NCBI GenBank assembly: GCA_963790585.1
Contig: CAWBOY010000007.1
Coordinates: 310,001 to 374,000, forward strand
Direction of reading: 5' to 3'
Length of the DNA: 64,000 nt
From: CAWBOY01 sp963790585
GTDB taxonomy: Bacteria; Planctomycetota; Planctomycetia; Gemmatales; Gemmataceae
Both the position numbers and the translations under genes were made by a program. Position 1 is the stretch's first letter. Every line of letters starts with the position of its first letter. Positions 17,885-26,291 of the stretch are shown here, piece by piece. The notes under the pieces are model-generated. The model saw only the letters and a list, made by a program, of their open reading frames with translations. It was not told the DNA's origin and made no database searches.

Positions 17885-19117
17885 ATGCCCGACAGCCCTC
17901 GCCCAGAACCGCTGCCTTCTCGCCAATCCGAGGATCGCCTCGCGCACGCTTTGATTAGCCGTGGGTTGCTGACAAAAGAAGACTATCATTCCTTGAAAAT
18001 CGGCGACGGAGGAGAGACGACGCCCGAGGCCTTTCTGCAACGTCTCGTGCTGGCCGGGCTGCTCACCAGCGGCCAGGCGCGCCGGGCCATGCGCGAATTG
18101 CCCAATCTGCTGACGCAGCAGATCCCTGGCTATGCCCTGCTCGAAAAAGTCGGCAAGGGAGCGATGGGCGTCGTCTTCAAAGCCCGGCAGTTGAGCATGA
18201 ATCGGATCGTGGCGATCAAAGTGTTACACCCCAAGCTGGCCGCGAATACCGAGTCTCTCGAACGCTTGCGGCGCAAGGCGCACACGGCGGCCAAGCTAAG
18301 TCATAACAATCTAATTCAGGCCATCGACATCGGTTCGGCAGGCCCCGTTCACTACTTCGTCATGGAGTTCGTCGAAGGGAAAACCATTCGCGAGGAACTC
18401 GAAAGCGGCAAAGTCTACACGGAAAAAGAGGGGGTCGAGATTGTTTTGCAGATTGCCCAGGCGCTGTCGCACGCCGGCCGGCGCGGCCTGGTTCACCGCG
18501 ACGTCAAGCCGGCCAACATCGTGATAACCAAAGAAGGCCTGGCCAAGCTGGCGGACTTGGGTCTAGCCCGAGCCGAATGCGACGACGCCTTGGTCAAGCA
18601 AGAGCGCGGCCTGACGATCGGCACACCCTGGTACATCGCACCGGAGCAGATCGAAGCGCGCGAGGACATCGATGCTCGGGCCGACCTCTATTCTTTGGGA
18701 GCGACGCTCTATCACATGGTCACCGGCCGTGCGCCGTTTCCGAGCCTCGATCTGGACGAAGTACTTCGCGGCCATCTGCATGAGGAACTGACGCCGCCCG
18801 ATCACATCAATCAAAACCTTTCGTCCGGCCTGGGCGAAGTCGTCGAATGTCTCATGGCCAAGAATCGGGACAAACGCTATCGCAACGCCGATGATCTGAT
18901 CGTCGATTTGGAATATCTCATGAACGGCGCTTCGCCCAAGCTGGCCCGGTCGCGCCTGGAGGCAGATACACTCAAGGGCCTTCAGGAAGGCGAAACGGAA
19001 AACGAAGACGATCGAAGGCCGAAGCCCGCGCCGCTCGCATGGTGGCTCGCGGGAATACTAGGTGGGTTGCTTGGGTTGAGTTTGTTGTTTAACTTGTTCT
19101 TGTTGCTGCGGAGATAA
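17885..19117 (+). CDS. Membrane-anchored Ser/Thr protein kinase
   Basis: A 410-residue protein. Residues 15-75 form a small helical N-terminal domain (LISRGLLTKEDY...LVLAGLLTSGQARRAM) seen in planctomycete kinases. The kinase domain runs from 82 to about 350: VGKGAMGVVFKAR loop, catalytic K112 in VAIK, HRD at 204-206 (HRDVKPANIV), and GTPWYIAPEQ. The magnesium-binding motif is A-D-L-G with D224 rather than D-F-G, which is tolerated in many bacterial kinases. A single C-terminal transmembrane helix (385-408) ends in RR, so the kinase faces the cytoplasm with almost no outer part. It is followed 28 bp later by the PLP enzyme gene, probably cotranscribed. Confidence 0.9.
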   Translation: MPDSPRPEPLPSRQSEDRLAHALISRGLLTKEDYHSLKIGDGGETTPEAFLQRLVLAGLLTSGQARRAMRELPNLLTQQIPGYALLEKVGKGAMGVVFKARQLSMNRIVAIKVLHPKLAANTESLERLRRKAHTAAKLSHNNLIQAIDIGSAGPVHYFVMEFVEGKTIREELESGKVYTEKEGVEIVLQIAQALSHAGRRGLVHRDVKPANIVITKEGLAKLADLGLARAECDDALVKQERGLTIGTPWYIAPEQIEAREDIDARADLYSLGATLYHMVTGRAPFPSLDLDEVLRGHLHEELTPPDHINQNLSSGLGEVVECLMAKNRDKRYRNADDLIVDLEYLMNGASPKLARSRLEADTLKGLQEGETENEDDRRPKPAPLAWWLAGILGGLLGLSLLFNLFLLLRR

Positions 19118-19144
19118 AGGGATTTACCACCGGAAGGACACGCC

Positions 19145-20296
19145 ATGTCATTGAAAGACGAAGCAGGATTTTCGACGCGAGCCATTCACGCGGGGCAAGA
19201 CGCCGATCCAGCCACCGGGGCGACGGTCGTGCCAATCTATGCCACCTCGACCTATACGCAAGCAGGACCGGGACAACACAAAGGTTACGAGTATTCGCGC
19301 AGCGGCAATCCGACGCGCGAGGCGCTCGAGACTTGTTTAGCCGCGCTCGAAGAAGGGGAACGGGGCCTCGCTTTCGCTTCCGGCCTAGCGGCGACGACCG
19401 CGGTATTTTCGACGCTTCGGCCCGGCGATGAAGTCGTCGCCGCGGCCGATATGTATGGCGGCACCTTTCGCTTGCTCGAACGCGTCTTCAAACCCTGGGG
19501 TCTCGTCGCGCGCTATACGGAGGACTCGTCCCCGGCCGGCTTCGCCAAGCTCCTCACTCCCAAGACAAAAATCGTCTGGATCGAAACGCCGACCAATCCG
19601 CTCTTGCAGCTCCTCGACATCCGTAGCCTGGCCGAAACGGCGCACAAAGGCGGGGCACTCCTCGCCGTGGATAACACGTTTGCTTCTCCCTACCTTCAAC
19701 AGCCATTGCGGCTCGGCGCCGACATCGTGGTTCATAGCACGACAAAGTACCTCGGCGGGCATTCCGATGTTGTCGGAGGAGCTGTCATCGGCAGCCGCGA
19801 ATTGCTGGGGCCGATCGCCTTTTACCAAAACGCCGCCGGCGGCGTCCCGGGACCGTTCGATGCCTATTTGACATTGCGTGGTTTGAAAACGTTGGCGGTG
19901 CGCATGGAGCGACACTGCGCGAACGCCCAACAGCTGGCCGACTGGCTGTGCGGTCAAGCGCAAGTGGAAAAAGTCTACTATCCTGGTCTCAAGAATCATC
20001 CCGGCCATGAACTGGCAAAGAAACAGATGCGCGGCTTCGGCGGCATGATTAGTATGCGCTTGAAAGGCGGCACTGAGGCCACCAAACATTTCCTAAGTCG
20101 AACGCGACTATTCAGCCTCGCCGAGAGCCTCGGCGGCGTCGAATCGCTCGTCTGTCATCCGGCGACGATGACGCATGCCAGCATACCCGTCGAGATTCGC
20201 ACGGCGCGCGGCGTCGACGACGCTCTCATTCGCTTGTCGGTTGGCATCGAAGATGTGGCGGACCTGCAACGGGATTTGCAACAGGCAATGGGGTAG
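19145..20296 (+). CDS. Cystathionine gamma-synthase/gamma-lyase family PLP enzyme
   Basis: A 383-residue protein of normal length for the Cys/Met metabolism PLP family. Visible are the N-terminal FSTRAIHAGQ, the PLP-phosphate loop SGLAATTAV, D176 in AVDNTF that contacts the pyridine nitrogen, and the Schiff-base lysine K201 in HSTTKYLGGHSDV. The C-terminal ESLGGVESLVCHPATMTHAS is typical of CGS/CGL. The enzyme would act in transsulfuration or methionine synthesis in the cytoplasm; sequence alone does not separate synthase (metB) from lyase. A GGAAGG ribosome site precedes the start. Confidence 0.9.
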   Translation: MSLKDEAGFSTRAIHAGQDADPATGATVVPIYATSTYTQAGPGQHKGYEYSRSGNPTREALETCLAALEEGERGLAFASGLAATTAVFSTLRPGDEVVAAADMYGGTFRLLERVFKPWGLVARYTEDSSPAGFAKLLTPKTKIVWIETPTNPLLQLLDIRSLAETAHKGGALLAVDNTFASPYLQQPLRLGADIVVHSTTKYLGGHSDVVGGAVIGSRELLGPIAFYQNAAGGVPGPFDAYLTLRGLKTLAVRMERHCANAQQLADWLCGQAQVEKVYYPGLKNHPGHELAKKQMRGFGGMISMRLKGGTEATKHFLSRTRLFSLAESLGGVESLVCHPATMTHASIPVEIRTARGVDDALIRLSVGIEDVADLQRDLQQAMG

Positions 20297-20355
20297 CACA
20301 CAGTTCCAGATAGCCCTCGCCCCTTTCGGGGCGAGGGAAGGCAAAAAACGCCTAA

Positions 20356-21258
20356 TTAGAAACTGTAGTTAATGGGGAATCCATCGCGCGGATTCATCAG
20401 GTTCGAAAGCGGGTAGTTGCGAATATCGAGCGGGAAAACGGTCCAGTCTTCATTGGGGTCGGCCGGGATGGTGTTCGAGATGAAGTGAACCGAACCATCC
20501 GCGAAGACAAAACCGCACACCTGGTCGTGTTGGCTGCTGAACGCAAGGCGTTGGTCGTTGCCTGTAGTCCATGTCGTACCAGCTGGGGGAATCGGCGTGA
20601 GGCCGTAACCGCCGCGGCCTTCAAAAGAGCACGACGACGTGCTGGAACGCATGAACGCCGGCGCGGCGACGTTATAAACCAAGTCGCGCTCGCCGATCAT
20701 GACCGTGTTGCTCGATCCATCGCCGATGCCTTGGACCGTGATATAAGCGGGATTGCTATTGCCGTCAGGACCAAGCAAAGCGCGGTTGGCCACATAATTA
20801 CTCTTCGAGCAAGTGACTGGGCCAAAGTTGGTGTTGAGCGGGATGCCGATATCAGACGGGCATTGGTAGGTCTTTACGACGGTCTGTAAAAGAGCATTCT
20901 GCGCGGCATTGTTGGCATAAGTCAGAGTTACAGTCACGTCAGGATTGATCGAGCTGTACAGAGTTCCTTGTTCAAGGTAAGGCAAAAGGAGCAGACTCCA
21001 GCTCCAACCCGGGCTCGGCTTGACCGTTGGCGACGTGAGCCAGCCGGGAGGCAAGTAGGTGCCTGAGTCTTGATACATCTGGCAGGCAAGACCCATCTGC
21101 TTGAGGTTGTTCGAACACTGCGATTTGGCGGCCGCTGCCCGGACTTTTTGGATGGCCGGCAGAAGCAGGCCGATCAGCACCGCGATGATCGCAATCACCA
21201 CGAGCAGCTCGATCAGCGTGAACGCCGTCACATTTCGCCGTTGCTTAGAGAGAAGCAT
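20356..21258 (-). CDS. DUF1559 protein with type IV pilin-like N-terminus
   Basis: A 300-residue protein with the prepilin-type motif FTLIELLVVIAIIAVLIGLLLPAIQKVR at residues 14-41 (cleavage expected before the Phe). The DUF1559 body includes CSNNLKQMGLACQMY, an LLPYLEQGTLY segment, TYQCPSD, SNYVANRA and the C-terminal FADGSVHFIS that ends the family. DUF1559 proteins are a planctomycete expansion, thought to be secreted pseudopilins or surface proteins. This one is intact and appears monocistronic. Confidence 0.92.
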   Translation of the reverse strand: MLLSKQRRNVTAFTLIELLVVIAIIAVLIGLLLPAIQKVRAAAAKSQCSNNLKQMGLACQMYQDSGTYLPPGWLTSPTVKPSPGWSWSLLLLPYLEQGTLYSSINPDVTVTLTYANNAAQNALLQTVVKTYQCPSDIGIPLNTNFGPVTCSKSNYVANRALLGPDGNSNPAYITVQGIGDGSSNTVMIGERDLVYNVAAPAFMRSSTSSCSFEGRGGYGLTPIPPAGTTWTTGNDQRLAFSSQHDQVCGFVFADGSVHFISNTIPADPNEDWTVFPLDIRNYPLSNLMNPRDGFPINYSF

Positions 21259-21397
21259 TTGGACCTTTGGAAGAGGAAGGTGAATGTAGGACGCGACTCA
21301 GCGACGATTATAGCGGTGCAAGATTAAAAAATCATGAGAAGGCATAAGTACCCGCTGATGCGAGCCGCGCCCGGCTGACGAATAGAAATCGATCCCA

Positions 21398-22369
21398 TCA
21401 TTTGCCGAACGGCAGTTTGCCCGCGCCGCGTGGTTTCGCTTTTTCGTAACCGCCGACTTTGTCGTAGACGCGAACGTAATCGACCACCATCTCCGCCGGA
21501 AACGCCGTCGTCTTGTCGGGGTTGCCTAAGAACTTGCCACCCACGGCCACATTCATGACGATATAAAAGGGCTGATCGAATGGCGCCGGCCAGGGATTGA
21601 GGTCGTCTTCCTTGGTTGGCTTTAATCCATTGATTCCATCCCTCTTACCGCTGCTCCACCAGAACGAAGTTGTCGAATAGAGATGGCCATCGACCAACCA
21701 GCGGATTTCACCCGGCTCCCACTCGAGCGTGTAGGTGTGGAAATCGGCAATCGTGCCTTTGTCAGGAAAATTGTATTCCTTGCTGATCTCCGTATTCGCC
21801 GGCCAACTGGAGCCGAAATGGATGGTCCCGAGAACCTTGTTTGGTTCTTGGCCGCGCGCCTCGGTCACGTCGATCTCACCGGATGAAGCCCAACCTCCAT
21901 ATGTATTGTCTTGGGGTAACAACCAAAGGGCCGGCCAAATACCCTTGCCCGTGGGCAGCTTGGCGCGAAACTCGAACTTGCCGTACTTTTTGCTGAAGAG
22001 CGAGCTGCCATCCTTTTTCCGCGTCTTGAGGCGGGCCGACGTGTAGCCACATCCCTCGCGCGATTCCTTCAGCGCTACTATGTGAAGCATCCCGTCCTTC
22101 ACGAAAGCGTTATCCGGCTCGCGTGTGTAATACTGGAGTTCGTTGTTACCCCAGCCCGAAATCCAGGTATTGGAGTCGTAGTTGTAGAATCCGTTACTCG
22201 TGTCGAAATCCCACTTTTTCTTGTCGATCTCCTTGCCGTCGAACTCGTCGCTCCAGACGAGCTTCCACTCCGTCGCTGGAGCCTCCGCGGCATCGTCTAC
22301 ACTGAGTGGTACAAAACCTACAAGGATGACCAGGCCAAGAAAACCCAAGCCCCAGCGCGATCCATTCAT
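21398..22369 (-). CDS. Secreted glycoside hydrolase family 16 (beta-glucanase type)
   Basis: A signal peptide (WGLGFLGLVILVGFVPLS) is followed by a GH16 jelly-roll domain: WKLVWSDEFDG start, NNELQYYT, LKTRKKDGS, WPALWLLP and the catalytic motif GEIDVTE with E165 as nucleophile, D167, and E170 as acid/base (numbered from Met 22369). HTYTLEWEPGEIRWLVDG and the closing VDYVRVY are also typical. It likely hydrolyses beta-1,3 or 1,3-1,4 glucans outside the cytoplasm. The start at 22369 is chosen over 22447 because an AAGGAG site lies nine bases upstream and the signal peptide follows at once. Confidence 0.9.
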   Translation of the reverse strand: MNGSRWGLGFLGLVILVGFVPLSVDDAAEAPATEWKLVWSDEFDGKEIDKKKWDFDTSNGFYNYDSNTWISGWGNNELQYYTREPDNAFVKDGMLHIVALKESREGCGYTSARLKTRKKDGSSLFSKKYGKFEFRAKLPTGKGIWPALWLLPQDNTYGGWASSGEIDVTEARGQEPNKVLGTIHFGSSWPANTEISKEYNFPDKGTIADFHTYTLEWEPGEIRWLVDGHLYSTTSFWWSSGKRDGINGLKPTKEDDLNPWPAPFDQPFYIVMNVAVGGKFLGNPDKTTAFPAEMVVDYVRVYDKVGGYEKAKPRGAGKLPFGK

Positions 22370-22443
22370 TTCGTTCCACTCCTTACGCCGATTCCAATGT
22401 TTCCATAATGTCGTGACAGACCGGCCGAAGCGATCCACCCGGG

Positions 22444-22836
22444 TCATTTCGCGGTCGGATCCGCTTGCATCATACCAAGAACATTACTTTCCGTGTCCTT
22501 GATATATGCCAACCAACCAATGCCGGGGATCGGCATCTTCGGTAGCGCCACTACCGCGCCCAGTTCCAATGCGCGTGCGAACGATTTATCGAGGTTGTCG
22601 ACATCCACCGTACAGACGTAAGCGATGACGGGGTCATTGCCAACGGCCGGGTGTTGCGGATGCCGAGGAACCATGCCGCCATTGATTCCGCGCGCGCTGT
22701 CCGGACCGGTCTTGATAAGCCAATACGGCATTGGCCCATCCCATTTCGTGAACTCCCAACCGAAGAGCGCCGTGTAAAACGTGACCGCTCGCTCCGGATT
22801 CTCGGCATGGATTTCAAAGTGAACGACACGAGACAT
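22444..22836 (-). CDS. VOC family (glyoxalase/bleomycin-resistance-like) protein
   Basis: A 130-residue single vicinal-oxygen-chelate domain: VVHFEIHAENPERAVTFYTALFGWEF opens the first beta-alpha-beta-beta-beta module, and IPGIGWLAYIKDTESNVLGMMQ closes the second. This subgroup, with a W..GPMPYWLI segment and a GINGGM loop, is of unknown substrate. The Met at 22836 has a GAGGAG ribosome site; the longer frame to 22929 would run into the upstream intergenic region. Confidence 0.85.
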   Translation of the reverse strand: MSRVVHFEIHAENPERAVTFYTALFGWEFTKWDGPMPYWLIKTGPDSARGINGGMVPRHPQHPAVGNDPVIAYVCTVDVDNLDKSFARALELGAVVALPKMPIPGIGWLAYIKDTESNVLGMMQADPTAK

Positions 22837-22999
22837 TTGTTTCTCCTCAGATAGTGAATCCCTTTCGTAGCCGCATTCGCCAGAATGCGGGCGGCCCCTC
22901 CAAACATTGCTTACCCTGAAGCAGCGCAATATAGTGCTATGGACTGTTCCGACATACTTTATGACAAATCATCGGGCTGGACACACAAGGGGAAGAACA

Positions 23000-23524
23000 A
23001 TGACGGCGCAAAAATTGATCGCCATCGCGACGCTTTTACTGGCATCGAGCGGATTCGCCCAGGCAGAAACCAAGGTCGAGCTAAAAGGCACGCATCTCTG
23101 CTGCGGCCAATGCGTCCGCGCGGTCGGCGACATACTCAAAAAGGTCGACGGCGTATCGGGCAAGTGCGACCAAAAGGCCAGCACAGTAACCATTACCGCG
23201 ACCGACGACGCCACCGCCCAAAAGGCACTCGACGCCCTGGCCGCCGGCGGCTTCCACGGCACAACCGACAATAAAGATCTCAAGGTCAAGGAAGACAGCG
23301 GCGTAGCCAAAGGGAAAGTGAAAACTCTAACCCTCGAAGGCGTCCACAACTGCTGCGGTTCATGCAACACCGCTATCAACGCCGCCGTGAAGAAGGTCAC
23401 GGGAGTGACCGGCAACACCGCCAAAGCGAGGAGCGACACCTTTGACGTGACCGGCGAATTCGACGCCGAGGAACTGGTCACCGCGCTCAACGCCGCCGGG
23501 TATCATGTGAAGGTGAAGAAGTAG
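23000..23524 (+). CDS. Exported double metal-binding protein with two CCGxC motifs
   Basis: A 174-residue protein with a signal peptide ending FAQA and two ferredoxin-like HMA-type modules. The first (about 26-90) carries LCCGQCVRAV and the second (about 103-172) NCCGSCNTAI; each ends with an ALDALAAGGFHG or ALNAAGYHV segment as in heavy-metal-associated domains. The usual MxCxxC site is replaced by C-C-G-x-C, giving three cysteines. It probably binds copper or another soft metal in the periplasm (inference). It stands alone with no transporter nearby. The start at 23000 follows a GGGGAAG site. Confidence 0.75.
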   Translation: MTAQKLIAIATLLLASSGFAQAETKVELKGTHLCCGQCVRAVGDILKKVDGVSGKCDQKASTVTITATDDATAQKALDALAAGGFHGTTDNKDLKVKEDSGVAKGKVKTLTLEGVHNCCGSCNTAINAAVKKVTGVTGNTAKARSDTFDVTGEFDAEELVTALNAAGYHVKVKK

Positions 23525-23537
23525 GTCCCGCCTCCGT

Positions 23538-23673
23538 TCCCAGGGTGCGCTTCGCGACCCTGGGCTTCGATATCGAACGCTTTCAGCGTTCTGAAACAAC
23601 AAGGACGAGCCTGTCTTAGAACGCCGAAGGCGTTCCATATCAAAGCCCAGGGTCGCGAAGCGCACCCTGGGTA
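23538..23673. repeat. Long imperfect inverted repeat (CCAGGGTGCGCTTCGCGACC type)
   Basis: The left arm (about 23538-23582) is CCCAGGGTGCGCTTCGCGAC followed by CCTGGGCTTCGATATCGAACGC. The right arm (about 23628-23672) is its near-exact reverse complement. Each arm is itself a smaller palindrome around GCGCTTCGCG. It lies directly after the metal-binding protein gene and may act as a terminator or REP-type element. Confidence 0.7.
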
Positions 23674-23730
23674 CAGTAGGGGCAATTTTCCAACCATTGC
23701 CACTCCCCGAGAATGAATACGCAGCGCCAA

Positions 23731-23836
23731 AAGACCGTCGCGCCAAAAATGTACCACCCCTTGGCGCGACGGTCTGTGCGCTCAAACACCTTGACAACAT
23801 GAACCTTACGTCGACACCCAGACCGTCGCGCCAAAC
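23731..23836. repeat. Three copies of AGACCGTCGCGCCAA, one inverted
   Basis: Copies sit near 23731 (direct), 23759-23774 (inverted, TTGGCGCGACGGTCT) and 23820-23834 (direct), so two hairpin choices are possible. With the preceding inverted repeat they fill most of the 440-bp gap 23525-23968; nothing coding is seen there. Confidence 0.65.
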
Positions 23837-23968
23837 AATTCACGAGGCACCCCCCTTCCTCCGCTCAATCGCATTCCCAAAAAAACCTCCATACTCCTCT
23901 TCTCATAACGCACATCGATCGGGTGAAATCAAGAAAATCATCTACACAACCTTTGATGTCGCACAATC

Positions 23969-25108
23969 ATGCCCGACACTCCGAAACTGATGATCCCGCT
24001 GACCCAGGTCGTCCCCCGGACTCTCGATTGGCTTTGGCCCAACCGCCTCGCCCTCGGCAAATTGGCCATGTTCGATGGCGATCCCGGGCGCGGCAAATCG
24101 CTCGTGACCCTCGACCTCTGCGCGCGCATCACCACGGGCCAGCCCATGCCCGATGGCACCGGCGCTGATGCACCCGCGAACGTGGCCATCATCCAGGGCG
24201 AAGACTTCGCCGCGGACACCGTCGCCCCGCGCCTCTTGGCGCTCGGGGCCGATCTCGGGCGCGTCTTCATCATCGATAACGAAAGCCTGCAAACGCATGG
24301 CCCCTTCACCTTGCCGTCGTGCATCGCCACGCTCGAGGAAACCCTCATCCTCCATTCGCCGCGTTTGCTTATCATCGATCCAGTCATGACGTTCCTCGAT
24401 CGCGATGTCCTGTCCTGCAGCGATCAAAGTGTACGCCGGGCCCTGGCCCCACTGGGCCAGCTCGCCGAGAAACACCGCTGCGCCGTAATACTCATCCGCC
24501 ACCTGAATAAGACGGCATCGAAGCGCTCCATCTACCGAGGCGGCGGTTCCATCGGCTTCAATGCCATCTGCCGCACCAGCTGGCTCTTCACCGACGACCC
24601 CGAAGACCCCTCACGCTGCCTGTTGGCCCAGGTCAAGAACAACCTCGCCAGCCCTCAACCCACCTTGGCCTACCGTATCGAACGCGACACCTGCGCCCCG
24701 CCCAAACTCCAATGGCTCGGCCCCACGCCGTTGACCGCCGATCAACTTCTCTTGCAAACGCGCCACAAGTCCGAAGGCCCGCCCACCCACGAACGCGCCT
24801 GTACTTTCCTCACCACCCTGATGGAACCCGGCCCTCAGCCCACCAACGTGATCTGGGACGCCGCCCGCCCCCTCGGCTTCGCGAAACGCACCCTACAAAG
24901 AGCCAGTAAAACCCTCGAAATCCGCTCCCTGCGCGTCTGGGACGGCGAACAACAACTAACCTGGTGGCTACTCCCCGGCCAACGCCTCCCCGACTCCATC
25001 CCCCCCGAACACCGCCCCGACGACCTAGATGATCTGTTCGCCGAATTAGAGAAAAAATACCCCGTCGATCCGCTTGGCACGATGAATGATGTTGAGGATG
25101 GAGAATGA
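23969..25108 (+). CDS. RepA-like AAA ATPase (AAA_25, RecA fold)
   Basis: A 379-residue protein. Residues 1-230 are a hexameric-helicase/RecA-type ATPase of the AAA_25 group found in plasmid RepA and phage replication proteins: Walker A GDPGRGKS at 37-44, IIQGEDF motif near 75, Walker B RLLIIDPV at 132-138, VILIRHLNK motif near 180, and the GGGSIGFNAICRT arginine-finger-like region. A winged-helix-like C-terminal part follows (ACTFLTTLMEPGPQPTNVIWDAARPLGFAKRTLQRASKTL). Such proteins unwind DNA or prime replication of mobile elements, yet no integrase, primase or phage gene is adjacent, so it may be a remnant or a stand-alone chromosomal copy. It begins the repeat-rich, accessory-looking stretch. 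Confidence 0.8.
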   Translation: MPDTPKLMIPLTQVVPRTLDWLWPNRLALGKLAMFDGDPGRGKSLVTLDLCARITTGQPMPDGTGADAPANVAIIQGEDFAADTVAPRLLALGADLGRVFIIDNESLQTHGPFTLPSCIATLEETLILHSPRLLIIDPVMTFLDRDVLSCSDQSVRRALAPLGQLAEKHRCAVILIRHLNKTASKRSIYRGGGSIGFNAICRTSWLFTDDPEDPSRCLLAQVKNNLASPQPTLAYRIERDTCAPPKLQWLGPTPLTADQLLLQTRHKSEGPPTHERACTFLTTLMEPGPQPTNVIWDAARPLGFAKRTLQRASKTLEIRSLRVWDGEQQLTWWLLPGQRLPDSIPPEHRPDDLDDLFAELEKKYPVDPLGTMNDVEDGE

Positions 25109-25230
25109 CCGTGGCTCACGGTTCGCAATGACGGTGGGACAGATCCAGAAAACTTCCTTATGCGCCAGTCTACTAAAAGCACATAGGAGTCAACTGCCGA
25201 CCGACTCCGTAGAAAATGTGGTAGGTTGGC

Positions 25231-25341
25231 GAAAGAAAAGAAGAGGACCGTGGACGCAGCTCGTTTCTGTAACTTGGTAGAGAAGTAACATAGCGACCGT
25301 TGTCCCGTGAAGGAAGATCGAGCTGCGTCTTCTTTGCTTTC
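25231..25341. repeat. Inverted-repeat element, copy 1
   Basis: The left arm runs through GAAAGAAAAGAAG (25231-25243) to GGACGCAGCTCG (25252-25263). The right arm CGAGCTGCGTCTTCTTTGC (25319-25337) plus TTTC is its reverse complement. The inner part carries GTAACTTGGTAGAGAAGTAA and GCGACCGTTG, shared with the other copies. It lies between the RepA-like gene and RloB. The rest of 25109-25558 shows no gene. Confidence 0.75.
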
Positions 25342-25558
25342 CTGAACAGATTTGCAGGTTTGGTGGCTCATTTTCATAGCAGCAAACCTGACCCCTTTTC
25401 GTTTCAGGGAAGGATTGACGCGTCGGTCAATGTAACCGATGTACGCAAGGCACCGACGTGCCCGTCGGAAATCCCTGGAATTCCGTTCGGTGAAAGTGCA
25501 TGCAATGCGGCTCGATTCCGATGGTGACGTTTGATTGTCTGTTGCGCCCGATGCGCTA

Positions 25559-26291
25559 TTAGTTCGCGGTCATGCTTTCGATAAGACGATGAACCTCGGT
25601 GCATGGGTGACAATCGCACGGATGTTTTTTTCCGATGGGGTCGTAGCGCTCTTTGAACAACTTCTTGGCGTTCTTCAACGCAGTCGGCGTGAGGTCGTAA
25701 ATATCCTGGAAACAGTTGTCCCCTTTTTCGTAGTCGGAGAGTCCTTTCTCCTTGAGGCGGTTCCTCGCGGCGGTTCCGTTCACAAGCGTGCCGGTGAAGT
25801 ACTCGAAATGCAGCAGTAGCCAGAACTCCCACGCGGGATTTGACACGGCGGTTTTGAAGTCTAACGCGTGAGCTTGATCAATCGCCGCCTTGGCGGCGGT
25901 AAACCGAGGCAGGTTCTGCGGTCCTTCGGTGTCGAACACGACCCACACTTCGTCGTATGGATCTTCCGTGTCCTCATCGTTTTTGATAGCTTTGGCAGCC
26001 TCCACGACACTCTTCGGCATCGACCCTTCATGAGGGGCGATTGTGATCTCGATCAGCCATGAGCGCAAGAATCCGCCGCCAGCCTTCAAAATAGAGCCGT
26101 GACGATTTACCGTCCTCAAGTGCGATGAGGATCCTCTTCCGCTTGTTCCTAGTTGCCAGGGGCCGTAGCAAGCCCGCCATCAGCTCTGGGTCGAGCGGCT
26201 GCGTCTTGTCATCCTTCGGCTTCTTCTTGCCCCCCTTCTTCTTTTGTGATTGGCGGGAAATCGAACTTGCCGAAGAATGGAATCGCTCCAT
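25559..26291 (-). CDS. RloB-like (AbiLii-type) protein, frameshifted
   Basis: Two frames together give a complete RloB-like protein. 26291 to about 26054 codes for a Lys-rich start (QKKKGGKKKPKDDK) and RPLATRNKRKRILIALEDGKSSRLYFEGWRRILALMA, the family's opening beta strand and YF motif. 25559 to about 26054 codes for IEITIAPHEGS..VVEAAKAIKN, YDEVWVVFDTEG, AVSNPAWEFWLLLHFEYF and a C-terminal helical part ending HPCTEVHRLIESM. RloB is a small Toprim-like protein that always follows the ATPase RloA. The E..DTEG and NPAFE-type motifs are the likely catalytic acids. One extra base near 26054 splits the frame. It overlaps the end of RloA, as expected for a coupled pair. Confidence 0.75.

Noticed and set aside
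23525..23968. Possible CRISPR-like array of AGACCGTCGCGCCAA copies
   Set aside because: Only three copies, one inverted, with uneven spacing. They form hairpins and are not a repeat-spacer array.
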